37,911 nt of DNA from Deltaproteobacteria bacterium. GTDB taxonomy: Bacteria; Desulfobacterota; BSN033; UBA1163. Shown here piece after piece: positions 6,039-14,311 of the stretch. The stretch lies in contig JAGVBT010000013.1 in the NCBI GenBank assembly GCA_020059605.1, positions 1 to 37,911 on the forward strand. Direction: 5' to 3'. Made by a program: the position numbers and the translations under genes. The notes beneath the pieces were generated by a model, which was not told where the DNA came from, ran no database searches, and saw nothing but the letters and a program-made list of their open reading frames with translations. Every line of letters starts with the position of its first letter. The stretch's first letter is position 1.

Positions 6039-7133
6039 TCATGGTTTACAGGAGACGTGGCAGATTCCAGTGGGCGTCTCCACGGCAAATGGAAAATACT
6101 TTCTCTTTAACCAGAGGGCGAGATGAACAAGGTTGATTAAGACAGGAACCTCCACCAGCGGACCGATCACCGCCGCAAAGGCCTGGCCCGAGTTAATCCC
6201 GAAAACGGCCACGGCCACGGCAATGGCCAGCTCAAAATTATTCGATGCCGCCGTAAAACTGAGAGTGGTGGACTGTTCATAAGTCGCCCCCACCTTCGCC
6301 GAGAGGTAGAACGATACAAGAAACATCACGACAAAGTAAATGAGCAACGGAATCGCCACCCGGACCACATCGAGGGGAAGCCGGACGATGTATTCTCCCT
6401 TGAGAGAGAACATGACGAGAATGGTAAAGAGGAGGGCGATCAGGGTGATCGGGCTGATTTTGGGAACGAACTTCTCCTCGTACCACTGTCTCCCTTTTGT
6501 CTTCAAACCGATTACCCTGGAGAGAACGCCGGCAATGAAAGGAATGCCAAGGTAGATGAAGACGCTTTCGGCAATCTGACCGATGGTGATATCCACCACC
6601 ACCCCTCTCAGCCCGAGCAAAGGAGGAAGGAGGGTAATAAAAAAGTAGGCATAAATGGAGAAGAACAGGACCTGGAAGACGGAATTGAAGGCCACCAACC
6701 CGGCGCAATATTCCCTGTCTCCTGAAGCCAGGTCGTTCCAGACAATCACCATGGCGATGCAGCGGGCCAGGCCGATCATGATGAGACCCACCATGTAGTC
6801 CGGATAACCTCCCAGGAAGAGAACGGCCAGGATGAACATGAGAATGGGTCCGATGACCCAGTTCTGAACGAGGGAAAGGCCAAGGACTTTATAATTCCGG
6901 AAAACTTGCCCCAACTCCTCATATCTCACCTTCGCCAGGGGCGGATACATCATGAGGATCAGCCCGATGGCAATCGGTATGTTGGTCGTCCCGACCTGGA
7001 ATTGGTCCCAGAAGTGGACGATACCCGGAAACACGTATCCCCAGCCCACGCCGATAAACATCGCAAGAAAGATCCATAACGTCAAATAGCGGTCCAGGAA
7101 AGAGAGTTTTTTCATCACCTGCTCTTCAGCCAT
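6039..7133 (-). CDS. acr3: Arsenite efflux carrier ACR3
   Basis: A 364-residue, ten-helix carrier of the ACR3 family in the BASS superfamily. Diagnostic segments include [37 protein letters not shown], and [19 protein letters not shown] with the conserved essential Cys (residue 125). The later [19 protein letters not shown] matches the second discontinuous-helix region. The family exports arsenite (and antimonite in some members) in antiport with protons at the inner membrane. The ATG at 7133 has AGAGGAGG upstream. It lies between the UxxT selenoprotein gene (upstream) and the UxxU gene (downstream), all on one strand with short gaps. The C terminus adds a short Cys-containing tail (ICHVSCKP). 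Confidence 0.95.
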   Translation of the reverse strand: MAEEQVMKKLSFLDRYLTLWIFLAMFIGVGWGYVFPGIVHFWDQFQVGTTNIPIAIGLILMMYPPLAKVRYEELGQVFRNYKVLGLSLVQNWVIGPILMFILAVLFLGGYPDYMVGLIMIGLARCIAMVIVWNDLASGDREYCAGLVAFNSVFQVLFFSIYAYFFITLLPPLLGLRGVVVDITIGQIAESVFIYLGIPFIAGVLSRVIGLKTKGRQWYEEKFVPKISPITLIALLFTILVMFSLKGEYIVRLPLDVVRVAIPLLIYFVVMFLVSFYLSAKVGATYEQSTTLSFTAASNNFELAIAVAVAVFGINSGQAFAAVIGPLVEVPVLINLVHLALWLKRKYFPFAVETPTGICHVSCKP

Positions 7134-7204
7134 TTCTGGTATCCTCCTCTTGTTGCGGTTGCATTAAATCGCTGGACCGGCAGACTGCCGGCACATCAGA
7201 CCGA

Positions 7205-7411
7205 TCAGGTTCCTCCAAAACCGACGGTCACCTTGTCCCCTTCGATAATAACCGGTATTTGTCTTTTTCCCTCCGAATATTTCAACATCTCTTCAAGCTT
7301 AGCACTGTTAGCCCCCACGTCTTCAAAAACCGCCTTGTTCCCGTAGGCTTCACGAGCCTTTTGGGTATGCGGTCAACTCCCTGTTCCGAAAATGATCACT
7401 TTTGGAGACAT
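7205..7411 (-). CDS. Glutaredoxin-like selenoprotein, UxxT
   Basis: A 68-residue protein if the in-frame TGA at 7375-7373 is read as Sec (residue 13). It begins MSPKVIIFGTGS-U-PHTQKAREAYG, which is the glutaredoxin pattern with U-P-H-T in place of C-P-x-C, and continues to FEDVGANSAKLEEMLKYSEG and RQIPVIIEGDKVTVGFGG, the Grx cis-Pro/GG region. The size and fold match short UxxT/CxxT glutaredoxin-like proteins. The ATG at 7411 has a perfect AGGAGGT 6 bases upstream. A hairpin with loop CGUGA follows the TGA at the right distance. Its role is probably selenol-based thiol exchange or reduction in the arsenic cluster, which is inference. It lies upstream of acr3 in the same direction. Confidence 0.85.
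7340..7365 (-). promoter_or_regulatory. SECIS hairpin for the UxxT protein
   Basis: On the - strand AGGCU (7359-7355) pairs with AGCCU (7349-7345) around loop CGUGA (7354-7350), with a lower CCC/GGG stem (7365-7363 with 7342-7340). The loop begins 18 bases after the UGA and contains the GU typical of bacterial SECIS loops. Confidence 0.72.
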
Positions 7412-7496
7412 TTGACCACCTCCTGTTTTGCTGTTGATCCGGTTTTATCAGATGCTCTTTTTTTTACATCGCTTAATGAAGTCCACATCGGGTCGA

Positions 7497-8606
7497 TCAG
7501 GGAAGCGCCCTTTTTAATAGGTCCCTCGACGAATCGATCATCCTTTGAATTTCCAGATCGGATTTCATCCCGGGATGCATCAGGACCAAATAATTTTCGT
7601 ATGTGTTTTTGCCTTCGGATCCCGGGATCTTCTTCTTTTGCTCAGTCAATATGTCCTGAAGTTCTTTCAAACCTTTCATGTCTTTTGCATGTTTCGGATT
7701 TTCTATCTTTTCCTGGATCTCCTCGATCTTGTTCTGGATTAATCTTCTCGACAAAATGTCTGCAAACTCATACGATCCCTTTAATAGATTTAAATTCAGC
7801 CTTCCGACATGAATGCCGAAGGCATCGGTCTGGACATAAAGCGAACGGCCGACCTGTTTTGGAAACACGAAAGAACGATCGTTCCCTCCAATGATGATTG
7901 AAATGGATTGGACCTCCCTAACAAAGGATTCGATCTCGACTCGAGTGAGGTGAGCAAGAAGAATCAGATGGTCACAGGATGAGGTGAGGGAGCGGATGGT
8001 CTCCACGGCGGCTTTGACCGGGTTTTCGATGAAATAGTTTTTTAACTCCTTCTGGATGGGAGGAGAAATGTCAGCCGTGACCAGGCCGAGGATTCCAATC
8101 TTAATCCCTTCCACTTCTTTAATAAGGTATGGTTTAAAAACGGGTTTCCCTGTCTTTTTCTCTCTGAGATTTGCCGAAAGGAATGGAATCGTTGATTTTT
8201 TTTGAAGACCCTTCAGATATCCTACGCCCAATCCCAGGTCGGTATCCCCGATATTCAGGGCGTGGTAACCCAATGTTTCATATAACTTCAAGACAAACTC
8301 CGCTCTTCGCCTGGCCTGTTCGCGTCCCCGGGGCTCGCTGAAATAACTGACGACCAATGCGTCACCCGCATCGAGGACGAGGAGATTTTTGACTTCTTCC
8401 TTAACCGTTTTAAGATAGTGAGACCTTCTGGGCAACCCTCCGTTATCTCCCCCATCCGGGCAGGTCCCGCAAGGCTCCACCTCTCCCAGGTTGTTCGAAG
8501 TATATATGAGGGTGAGCGAGGCTTCCTTTCCAATACAAAGAGAAGGTCCCATCAGTAAAGAGAAAAATATAACGAGAATACCGAGCAGAATTTTTTCACC
8601 CCTCAT
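7497..8606 (-). CDS. Exported metallophosphoesterase-like protein, Cys paralogue
   Basis: A 369-residue protein with a signal peptide (ILLGILVIFFSLLMGPSLCIG), then LTLIYTSNNLGEVEPCGTC, GGLPRRSHYLKTV, LLVLDAGDAL, NIGDTDLGLG, FLSANL and IIIGGNDRSF. This is the 5'-nucleotidase/metallophosphatase fold and a clear paralogue of the selenoprotein at 3225-4385. It keeps Cys at the position where that one has Sec. The metal ligands are even more divergent (GGND instead of GGHT), so it may have lost phosphatase activity and use the PCGTC motif for redox or metal binding. The ATG at 8606 has AGAGGGGA upstream. It sits between a BASS-family carrier and the UxxT gene. Confidence 0.82.
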   Translation of the reverse strand: MRGEKILLGILVIFFSLLMGPSLCIGKEASLTLIYTSNNLGEVEPCGTCPDGGDNGGLPRRSHYLKTVKEEVKNLLVLDAGDALVVSYFSEPRGREQARRRAEFVLKLYETLGYHALNIGDTDLGLGVGYLKGLQKKSTIPFLSANLREKKTGKPVFKPYLIKEVEGIKIGILGLVTADISPPIQKELKNYFIENPVKAAVETIRSLTSSCDHLILLAHLTRVEIESFVREVQSISIIIGGNDRSFVFPKQVGRSLYVQTDAFGIHVGRLNLNLLKGSYEFADILSRRLIQNKIEEIQEKIENPKHAKDMKGLKELQDILTEQKKKIPGSEGKNTYENYLVLMHPGMKSDLEIQRMIDSSRDLLKRALP

Positions 8607-8638
8607 ATTTTCCCCTCTGTTCTCGAAAACTTAAGGAT

Positions 8639-9607
8639 TCAGCTTTTCGGTGGATATTTTTGAGTTTTCATAAAAAACTGATAGAAACCGACGGCCGTAA
8701 GCATCTGAAAAGCGAATCCCACCGCCACCGGCAACATCTCCAGACCCTTAAAGCTCATAGCCGCTATGCCAATGGCAATGGGCAGGTTCTTCATCCCCGA
8801 TGAGTAGGTGATGGCAATATTCTTACTCCTGGGAAAGAATTTAAGGCTTACTACATAAGCCACTAAAAATAAAATAGGGAAAATCAGTATGGTGGATGTA
8901 ACCAAAGGCGCTATCAGTCCTATGTTTTTCATGATTGGGGGGATGTTGGTGTTAATTGCCATGAACATCAACAATACAGCCATCGTCGCCGAGATGGCCG
9001 GCATCACCGGCAGGTACTTCTGAACATTCGCCTCTCTTTCTATAACCTCCCTTAAGGCGATACCTCCCAGCACCGGCAGAAGCACAGTATAAATGAGCTG
9101 CCGGAACATCCCCCAGGTGTTAACAGTGACAAATGTGCCGGCAAACAGGGACATCAGCAATGGTATGAGGAAAGGTGCCAGAATCATGGTGGCAGCGTTG
9201 ATGACAGTGGCCAGAGGAACATCCCCTCTAAGGAGACCGGCCCAGACCAAAGCCATACCAGCGCAGGGGACCACACCGATTAGAATCAGGCCTGTGGCTA
9301 AATCAGAATGTCCGGATAGGAACAGTAGGGCCAGAAGCCAGCATAAGAAAGGAGCAAAAAGGAAGTTCAGCGCCAGCCCGAAAGAGAACCCTCTCCAGTC
9401 CTTAGCTGCTGTTCCCAGGCGCTTGAAGATGATGGTGAAACCCATCGCGCCGATCATGATAATGATGAGCGGAGTATTAAACTGACGAATATAGACCCCG
9501 GGTCGGGCGGTGATTAAGCCCACTATCACCCCAATAACCAAAGTAGTTATAATGATGTAGGTGTAGTTCTCCCTAACAAATTTAGCATAATTCATTATGA
9601 ACTTCAT
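8639..9607 (-). CDS. BASS-family carrier, arsenic-resistance type
   Basis: A 322-residue integral membrane protein with about ten helices of the bile acid:sodium symporter/ACR3 superfamily, distinct from the ACR3 at 6039-7133. GVVPCAGMALVWAGLLRGD carries a Cys (residue 115) at the position corresponding to the ACR3 functional Cys. YSSGMKNLPIAIGIAAMSF corresponds to the second crossover region. Relatives of this subgroup are annotated as arsenic resistance proteins; substrate identity is inference from family and context. The ribosome site before the ATG at 9607 is weak, and a second ATG (9595) is possible. A repeat-rich 123-base gap separates it from the truncated DGC gene upstream. Confidence 0.8.
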   Translation of the reverse strand: MKFIMNYAKFVRENYTYIIITTLVIGVIVGLITARPGVYIRQFNTPLIIIMIGAMGFTIIFKRLGTAAKDWRGFSFGLALNFLFAPFLCWLLALLFLSGHSDLATGLILIGVVPCAGMALVWAGLLRGDVPLATVINAATMILAPFLIPLLMSLFAGTFVTVNTWGMFRQLIYTVLLPVLGGIALREVIEREANVQKYLPVMPAISATMAVLLMFMAINTNIPPIMKNIGLIAPLVTSTILIFPILFLVAYVVSLKFFPRSKNIAITYSSGMKNLPIAIGIAAMSFKGLEMLPVAVGFAFQMLTAVGFYQFFMKTQKYPPKS

Positions 9608-9699
9608 TTATGGAACCTTGATTTAACCCTAATTGAGCGAAAAAAACCCTATATTGAATTGTTTCACCGATGGTTAAGCGATTATCGATTTTTATGGTC

Positions 9700-9800
9700 A
9701 CCTTTTAAAATCCCCCTCATTCCCCCTTTTTCAAAGGGGGATGATAACTTTATTCTCCCCTTTGGCAAAGTCGTTGCGACTCAAAACCGGGGGGATTCTC
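9700..9800. repeat. CCCCCTTT-type palindromic repeat with nested 22-base insert
   Basis: ATCCCCCTCATTCCCCC, then TTTTTCAAAGGGGGATGA and CTCCCCTTTGGCAAAG, form the common CCCC-TTT/AAA-GGGG hairpin repeat. The second hairpin is interrupted at 9770-9791 by GTCGTTGCGAC plus TCAAAACCGGG. Removing these 22 bases rejoins CCCCTTTGGCAAA to GGGGATTC and restores the hairpin. The repeat supplies the 3' end of the DGC reading frame at 9731-9976. Confidence 0.7.
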
Positions 9801-9976
9801 TCCGGTAATGCTCCCAGGCAGCCAATCGCCACCTTTTCAGGCCCCAGTTCCTTAACCGCCTCCAAAGAGGCTAAGGCGTTGGTGATGCCCGTGTTCGAGA
9901 GTCCCCCGAAACAAGAAAAGATAAGGTTCTCGTGAGTCTTCATCCCTTCCTGCCAATGTTTTTGTTCTTCTGCCAT
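9731..9976 (-). pseudogene. Truncated DGC-domain (putative zinc-binding) protein
   Basis: The first 65 residues (ENLIFSCFGGLSNTGITNAL, ASLEAVKELGPEKVAIGCLGAL) are a clear start of a DGC-domain, putative zinc-binding protein like the one at 15814-16230. After IPPVL the frame runs into the dispersed repeat at 9700-9800, and the last 16 residues (SRNDFAKGENKVIIPL) are repeat-encoded. The second half, which in the family carries the DGCP-x-x-CA(K/R) Cys motif, is missing. The ATG at 9976 has AAGGAGAA upstream, so the fragment is probably still translated. It looks like a real cluster member broken by repeat insertion or deletion. Confidence 0.7.
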
Positions 9977-10005
9977 GCCAGTTCTCCTTTCTCTTTAAAG
10001 ATTCA

Positions 10006-10038
10006 CCCCGTTAGAAAGTAGAAGACTTTCTAACGGGG
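10006..10038. terminator. Perfect 14-bp hairpin after the DUF1684 gene
   Basis: CCCCGTTAGAAAGT (10006-10019) and ACTTTCTAACGGGG (10025-10038) form a perfect stem with a 5-base loop, directly downstream of the DUF1684 stop codon on the - strand. There is no T-tract on that strand, so it may slow transcription or protect the 3' end rather than terminate fully. Confidence 0.55.
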
Positions 10039-10039
10039 T

Positions 10040-10690
10040 TTACTGAAACTTCTTTTCCCCTGCCCGAATTTCCGCACCCAGCCGGTTTTCCTCCAATGGC
10101 AGGACACAGACAAATTTTTCGTTATAGGCGCAGGAAGGGTTATAGGCATAATTGAAGTCGACCACGATGTGATATCCGGGCATCAATATTTCTGCATCGA
10201 GGTAACGGCCCCCCTCATAAGTTTCGTGACCATTGGTCTTATCATAAAAAGGAATGAAGATCGTATCACCCAAAATTGATTTATAAAGTTCAAGGGAGTA
10301 TGCTTTCCCCTCTAACGCAAACCGGAATCTCCCATATCGAATGTATCTCTTCTTTGGGCCTTTGTTGGTTAAGAAAGTGGCATAATATTCCGGGTTATTG
10401 ATGTTGATGATGTATCGTTCAATCTTTCCCTCAAAACGATATTTAAGGTCAATAGGAAAGTACCGGAGGCCTCTAAAATGGGGTTTGTCAGATTCTTCGA
10501 GCGGAGAGTTGGGGGCGGTTTTAAAAAAACGATCCCTCTCTTCTCGGAATAATTGAAACGCCTTAACCATTTCTTCCTGTGTTCCAGGGGCCTTTGGATA
10601 AATGGGTTCTGAGAATCCGATGAGAAATAGGATACTCAATCCGACAAAAGACACCCTTTTTATCATCTTCATTTGAACATCGAATTTCAT
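10040..10690 (-). CDS. DUF1684 family exported protein
   Basis: A 216-residue protein with an N-terminal hydrophobic export segment (VSFVGLSILFLIGFSEPIYPKA) and the DUF1684 pattern: LFREERDRFFKTAPNSPLEE, FRGLRYFPIDLKYRFEG, GGRYLDAE, VVDFNYAYNPSCAYNEKFVCVLPLEENRL and a terminal AEIRAGEKKF. The function of DUF1684 is not known; the conserved DFN-x-AYNP-x-CAY core suggests a binding pocket. I chose the ATG at 10690 (GGGAAG upstream) over an in-frame GTG at 10696. It lies between the DUF169 gene and the truncated DGC gene in the arsenic cluster. Its presence there is the only hint to its role. Confidence 0.82.
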   Translation of the reverse strand: MKFDVQMKMIKRVSFVGLSILFLIGFSEPIYPKAPGTQEEMVKAFQLFREERDRFFKTAPNSPLEESDKPHFRGLRYFPIDLKYRFEGKIERYIININNPEYYATFLTNKGPKKRYIRYGRFRFALEGKAYSLELYKSILGDTIFIPFYDKTNGHETYEGGRYLDAEILMPGYHIVVDFNYAYNPSCAYNEKFVCVLPLEENRLGAEIRAGEKKFQ

Positions 10691-10730
10691 TATCACTTCC
10701 CTATGCCTCAGTGTCGGTTAAACATTTCTA

Positions 10731-11528
10731 TTAATCTTTTTTGATGTTTCCTCCGACTGGCTGAAAAATATCGGTCAACGGAAGGGTGAGGCCCACCTCA
10801 GGCTGATAACGCAAGTATGAGGGTATTGGATATCTTATTCCTCTTTCATGGGTCTTCTCGAGCCCCTCGACAAGGTCTTTCAGGTTTGATGAGGGAATGG
10901 CATAGACCATTTCATAATCCTGGGCGGTGGCCCAGACCCGATCTCCATTCCCCGGCACGACAACTTTGGGAGACTGATCCAAATAGGCTCCCAACACCCC
11001 CTCCGTGCATGTTCCGGCACGGCCGGAAAAAGAGCTGGCGATGGGCAAACCGGTGCGGTGCGTGCTCCCATGAATACACCGCATGAGCTGGGCAGGATTT
11101 AAGTAAATAAGAATGACATCCGGCTCTATCTTCGTTCTCTCCAGAGGAGAATAGACCACTGCCTCGCATCGGCCCTGTTCCAATGTTCTAAAGGACTGAA
11201 GGATCTTAAGGGCTGCGGTTTGATCGGCGGCATAGTTCATTCGTGTAAAAAAGTCGATGGCCCCTCCTCGAGGCATCGATTCCCAACCATAGGTATAGCC
11301 GGAGATGGCGCAACCGAGATCTTCTCTGGTCATAGCCATCGTCCAGCCATATTTACGGCAAATACTTTGAACCTGGCAATGGGCCATTTTGACATTCAGG
11401 TCTTTCACGGGCCTTCGAGCGCCGTCCGGAATCTCTTTCTCGTCCTTGAGAATCTTAATGGCCACCGAGAAGGTCTCAGGGTTGATGTAACGCCTTATCT
11501 CCTTGCCAAGATCCTGCCATTCTTTCAT
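10731..11528 (-). CDS. DUF169 family protein
   Basis: A 265-residue soluble protein with the DUF169 pattern: SVAIKILKDEKEIPDGARRPVKDL near residue 20, MAHCQVQSICRKYG, REDLGCAISGYTYGWE, VVYSPLERTKIEPDVILIYLNPAQLMR, SSFSGRAGTCTEGVLGAYL and VVVPGNGDRVWATAQDYEMVYAIP. DUF169 proteins are common in anaerobes and have no established function; the several conserved Cys suggest cofactor or metal binding. The ribosome site before the ATG at 11528 is distant (GGAG), and an alternative start was not obvious. It is followed by DUF1684 in the same direction. Confidence 0.85.
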   Translation of the reverse strand: MKEWQDLGKEIRRYINPETFSVAIKILKDEKEIPDGARRPVKDLNVKMAHCQVQSICRKYGWTMAMTREDLGCAISGYTYGWESMPRGGAIDFFTRMNYAADQTAALKILQSFRTLEQGRCEAVVYSPLERTKIEPDVILIYLNPAQLMRCIHGSTHRTGLPIASSFSGRAGTCTEGVLGAYLDQSPKVVVPGNGDRVWATAQDYEMVYAIPSSNLKDLVEGLEKTHERGIRYPIPSYLRYQPEVGLTLPLTDIFQPVGGNIKKD

Positions 11529-11549
11529 GAGAGTTTTGGCTCCTTTCTT

Positions 11550-12116
11550 CTAATTTGAATCAGATTTGAAATGCTCCTCCGGGACTTCGTATCCGGAGCC
11601 TTGAAGGAGGCTGAGAAGGCTCTTTCGCTTCTCCTGATGTTGTTCTAAAAAAAGGAGAGTGCATTTTGTGATGTCTGACTCCCGTCTCACCAATTTATAA
11701 GAAAAGGCGAAGCAGGTTTGTTCCCCGCATTCTTTGCAATTTGTTTTGGGAAGAAATTTAAGAATCTCCGATGATTTCAACTCCTTTCTCGAATTATAAT
11801 CAGGCTTAATGTGTTCCCGGTTCTGATCGGTCTCATTAACAATCTGTCTCAACTCCTCCATGACTTCCCTGGCCTCTTTCTCATCCTCCAGTTTGGTGAT
11901 GGCAATCTCCCTGGGCCGGAAGGTAATCAGATGTCCCTTCCGTTTGATCGTCAATATCTTTTCTTGATCATTATATTGGAACCCTTTGAGCACGGCATTG
12001 AGATACGGAAAGACCGGACTGATATCCTTGGAAACCGTTGCGATTGCATTGACGGTCTGCGCTGAAAAATTACACTCGGGGAGGACGATCCTCAATTGAT
12101 ATTCATTCAATAACAT
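11550..12116 (-). CDS. [4Fe-4S]-motif protein, paralogue A
   Basis: A 188-residue protein whose C-terminal part carries LPKTNCKECGEQTCFAF followed by a fourth Cys in DITKCTLL. This C-x2-C-x4-C-x(n)-C pattern is the [4Fe-4S] motif of the acetyl-CoA decarbonylase/synthase gamma-subunit N-terminal domain. The N-terminal part (YQLRIVLPECNFSAQTVNA, VFPYLNAVLKGFQYN, ITFRPREIAITKLEDEKEA) is shared with the gene at 12187-12750. I chose the ATG at 12116 because AGGAGGTG precedes it; the longer frame upstream reads the neighbour in another frame. Probable role: electron transfer, partner unknown. The pairing with its paralogue suggests a heterodimer. Confidence 0.8.
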   Translation of the reverse strand: MLLNEYQLRIVLPECNFSAQTVNAIATVSKDISPVFPYLNAVLKGFQYNDQEKILTIKRKGHLITFRPREIAITKLEDEKEAREVMEELRQIVNETDQNREHIKPDYNSRKELKSSEILKFLPKTNCKECGEQTCFAFSYKLVRRESDITKCTLLFLEQHQEKRKSLLSLLQGSGYEVPEEHFKSDSN

Positions 12117-12186
12117 GGGGCACACCTCCTTTTGGCTTACAGGTATAGGATTGTTTGAAAAAAATCTTCCATCGTAATCCCTTTCT

Positions 12187-12750
12187 TTAACTGTTCCCGG
12201 ATTCGAAGGGCTCCGCGGGGACTTTAAGGCCGGCGTTGCGGAGCGTCTCAAACAGGAGCTTTCGTTTCTCCGTAAACTCATCCGAGAACAGGGGGGCGCA
12301 CTTCTCAATGCCTATCTGATCCCGCAATAATTTAAAGGCAAAGGCAAGACAGGTCAGAAGCCCGCATTTTTTACAATTCGTTCCCGGGAGCAGTTTGATG
12401 ATATCGGTCGGTTTCAGCTCCTGCCTCATGGTATAGTCGGGCTGGATTTTATCCCTACCCAAATAGGTCTCGTTCACCAGGTTCTGCAGCCACCCCAGAA
12501 TCTTCTCCGCCTCTTCTTCATTGTCAATCTTCGTGAGGGTGATGTGCAGTGGGTGGAGGGTGATGATTTTATCGCCTTTTTTGAAAGTGAGCGTTAACGC
12601 CGGATGATTGTAAATACATCCTTCCAATGTAGCGTTCAGATAAGGGAAGACCTTTTGAATTTCGCCAAGAACCTCTGCGACGACCCTAATCTTTTCTGGA
12701 TCTGCAAGGCAGGGGAGAACCCGGGTGATTTTATAGGCATTGAATGACAT
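12187..12750 (-). CDS. [4Fe-4S]-motif protein, paralogue B
   Basis: A 187-residue protein, homologous over its full length to the gene at 11550-12116: YKITRVLPCLADPEKIRV, VFPYLNATLEGCIYN, ITLHPLHITLTKIDNEEEA, then LLPGTNCKKCGLLTCLAFAFKL and IEKCAPLF for the four cluster ligands. It probably binds a [4Fe-4S] cluster. It starts 7 bases after the stop of the DsbD-like fusion and is followed by paralogue A after 70 bases. No membrane segments or signal peptide are seen, so it is cytoplasmic. A plausible inference is that the pair feeds electrons to, or takes them from, the membrane thiol carrier encoded just upstream. Confidence 0.8.
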   Translation of the reverse strand: MSFNAYKITRVLPCLADPEKIRVVAEVLGEIQKVFPYLNATLEGCIYNHPALTLTFKKGDKIITLHPLHITLTKIDNEEEAEKILGWLQNLVNETYLGRDKIQPDYTMRQELKPTDIIKLLPGTNCKKCGLLTCLAFAFKLLRDQIGIEKCAPLFSDEFTEKRKLLFETLRNAGLKVPAEPFESGNS

Positions 12751-12757
12751 GGCTTTC

Positions 12758-14287
12758 TCACAAGAGAAAGATGATCAAAATTGCTGCCAGTGTAAAGAAG
12801 AAAAAGGCGGTGAACAGCTTGATGGTCGAAGTCCTCCGCTGTAGAAAAAACGATAATTGCTCCGAAGTGGTTCCCCAATAGACAATACCGAAAATGGCCA
12901 CCAAGGGTAAAATATAAACGATATTGTATAAAATGAGATAAAGTATCGCGCTGTCTCGAAGGGATGGGATGTTAGTTACAAAGAGGATGGTCGGCAGATA
13001 GACCTGGCTTGTGCAGGTTGACTGCAACAGGGTCACAATAAAGCCGATCATGACCGCGGCAAACAAAAAACGTGTGGGCTTTCCCTCTTTGTTTCCTTCC
13101 AATTCGCTCTCTCTTGTTCGTATGATCCGGTGTATTCTCTTCTTCAAGGAATTCGGCACCTGGAGAGTCATCCGGGAGGGCCGGCCTCTCTTCACCTGGA
13201 CATAATCGTAGAGACTGAAGATCCCAAGGAATGTGGAAAAAAGGAAAGTGATGAAATAGACGACCCGGGAGAAGAGGGGAATAAATGAAAGATGCTGGAC
13301 AAAACTCAGGATGCCAAGGCCAAGCAAGAGATGGGTGAAAAAACCGCTCCCCGTAAAGCCCATGCCAACCCAGAAAATCTCTTTTCGCGTCCGCCCAACC
13401 ATCGTGAGATAGGAGATGAAAAAAACAAGTGTCGCTAAGGCACAGGGATTCAACCCTTCAATCAAACCAGCAAAAAGGATGGCTATGATTCCGAAGGATT
13501 TAAACCGTTCGATCATGGAGGTTTCCGCTTTTTGAATCTCCTTTTCTTCCACTTCGAGAGCGGATTTTGTCTCGACCTTTTCATAAGTTGCGATCAGGGC
13601 CTCCACCCTCGATTCGGTAATCTCCCCGGGGGAAAGGAAATCGTTGCCGATAAAAATGCTCGGGGCGATCAAACGCTTCTCATGAGGAAGACCGAGCCGG
13701 TTCGACAGGGTTTCATTCAGACGTTTGCCGTCGTCCGTATTCAAGTCAATCGGTTTGATATGGAGGTGGGGATATTTTTCGCCGATATATTTAAGCAGGT
13801 AGCTTACCCGGTCGCATTGGGAACATCCCTTCTGATAAAAATAGGCGAGATCCACCGAAAATGTCTTCTCAGAAACCGCTACCTTCGAAGGAATTTCAAG
13901 GTGAGGCAGCGCCGGGGCAAGGGAGCCCTTCATCTGATATTCGATGATCAGGGGATCCAATTTCTCCATCACCTCCCGCTCCCCGAAGAGCATTTGATCT
14001 CCGATAAAGAGAACCGGAAGTTCATCCGCCTTTCGCTGGAACTTTTTCTCAAGTTTAGCGAGGGCCTCGTAATGGGACGGGTTGGCCAGGTCAAAGGTTT
14101 TGATTTCCAGAAAAGGATACATCATTTGGAGAGTGGGCACATAGCTCTGAAGAATGGGCTGGCAGCTTGGGCAATCCTCCGCATAGAAGAGGTAGATCTG
14201 GATCGGGGAGGACGATTGAGCTTTTATAATAAGAGGTGTTGAGATAAGAAGAAAAAAAACTAAGAAAAAGCCCTTCCACCGTTTCAT
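12758..14287 (-). CDS. Two thioredoxin-like domains fused to a DsbD/CcdA-like membrane domain
   Basis: A 509-residue fusion. A signal segment (residues 5-23) is followed by one thioredoxin-like domain with C39-PS-C42 and a second with C155-SQ-C158. A membrane domain of about seven to eight helices starts near residue 258, with Cys in GLNPCALATLVF and QSTCTSQVYLP at the two positions expected for DsbD/CcdA electron transfer. The family moves reducing equivalents from cytoplasmic thioredoxin to exported thiol proteins. Here both periplasmic acceptor domains are at the N terminus, unlike DsbD. The ATG at 14287 has GAGG upstream. It sits downstream of ccdA, separated by a small inserted element (14312-14476). 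Confidence 0.85.
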   Translation of the reverse strand: MKRWKGFFLVFFLLISTPLIIKAQSSSPIQIYLFYAEDCPSCQPILQSYVPTLQMMYPFLEIKTFDLANPSHYEALAKLEKKFQRKADELPVLFIGDQMLFGEREVMEKLDPLIIEYQMKGSLAPALPHLEIPSKVAVSEKTFSVDLAYFYQKGCSQCDRVSYLLKYIGEKYPHLHIKPIDLNTDDGKRLNETLSNRLGLPHEKRLIAPSIFIGNDFLSPGEITESRVEALIATYEKVETKSALEVEEKEIQKAETSMIERFKSFGIIAILFAGLIEGLNPCALATLVFFISYLTMVGRTRKEIFWVGMGFTGSGFFTHLLLGLGILSFVQHLSFIPLFSRVVYFITFLFSTFLGIFSLYDYVQVKRGRPSRMTLQVPNSLKKRIHRIIRTRESELEGNKEGKPTRFLFAAVMIGFIVTLLQSTCTSQVYLPTILFVTNIPSLRDSAILYLILYNIVYILPLVAIFGIVYWGTTSEQLSFFLQRRTSTIKLFTAFFFFTLAAILIIFLL

Positions 14288-14311
14288 CAGCTTTACCTCG
14301 TGATCAACTGA

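Noticed and set aside
7176-7192. CCGGCAG/CTGCCGG hairpin as a terminator between the UxxT gene and acr3
   Set aside because: There is no T-tract on the - strand; at most it is a pause or stability element, so it is not listed.
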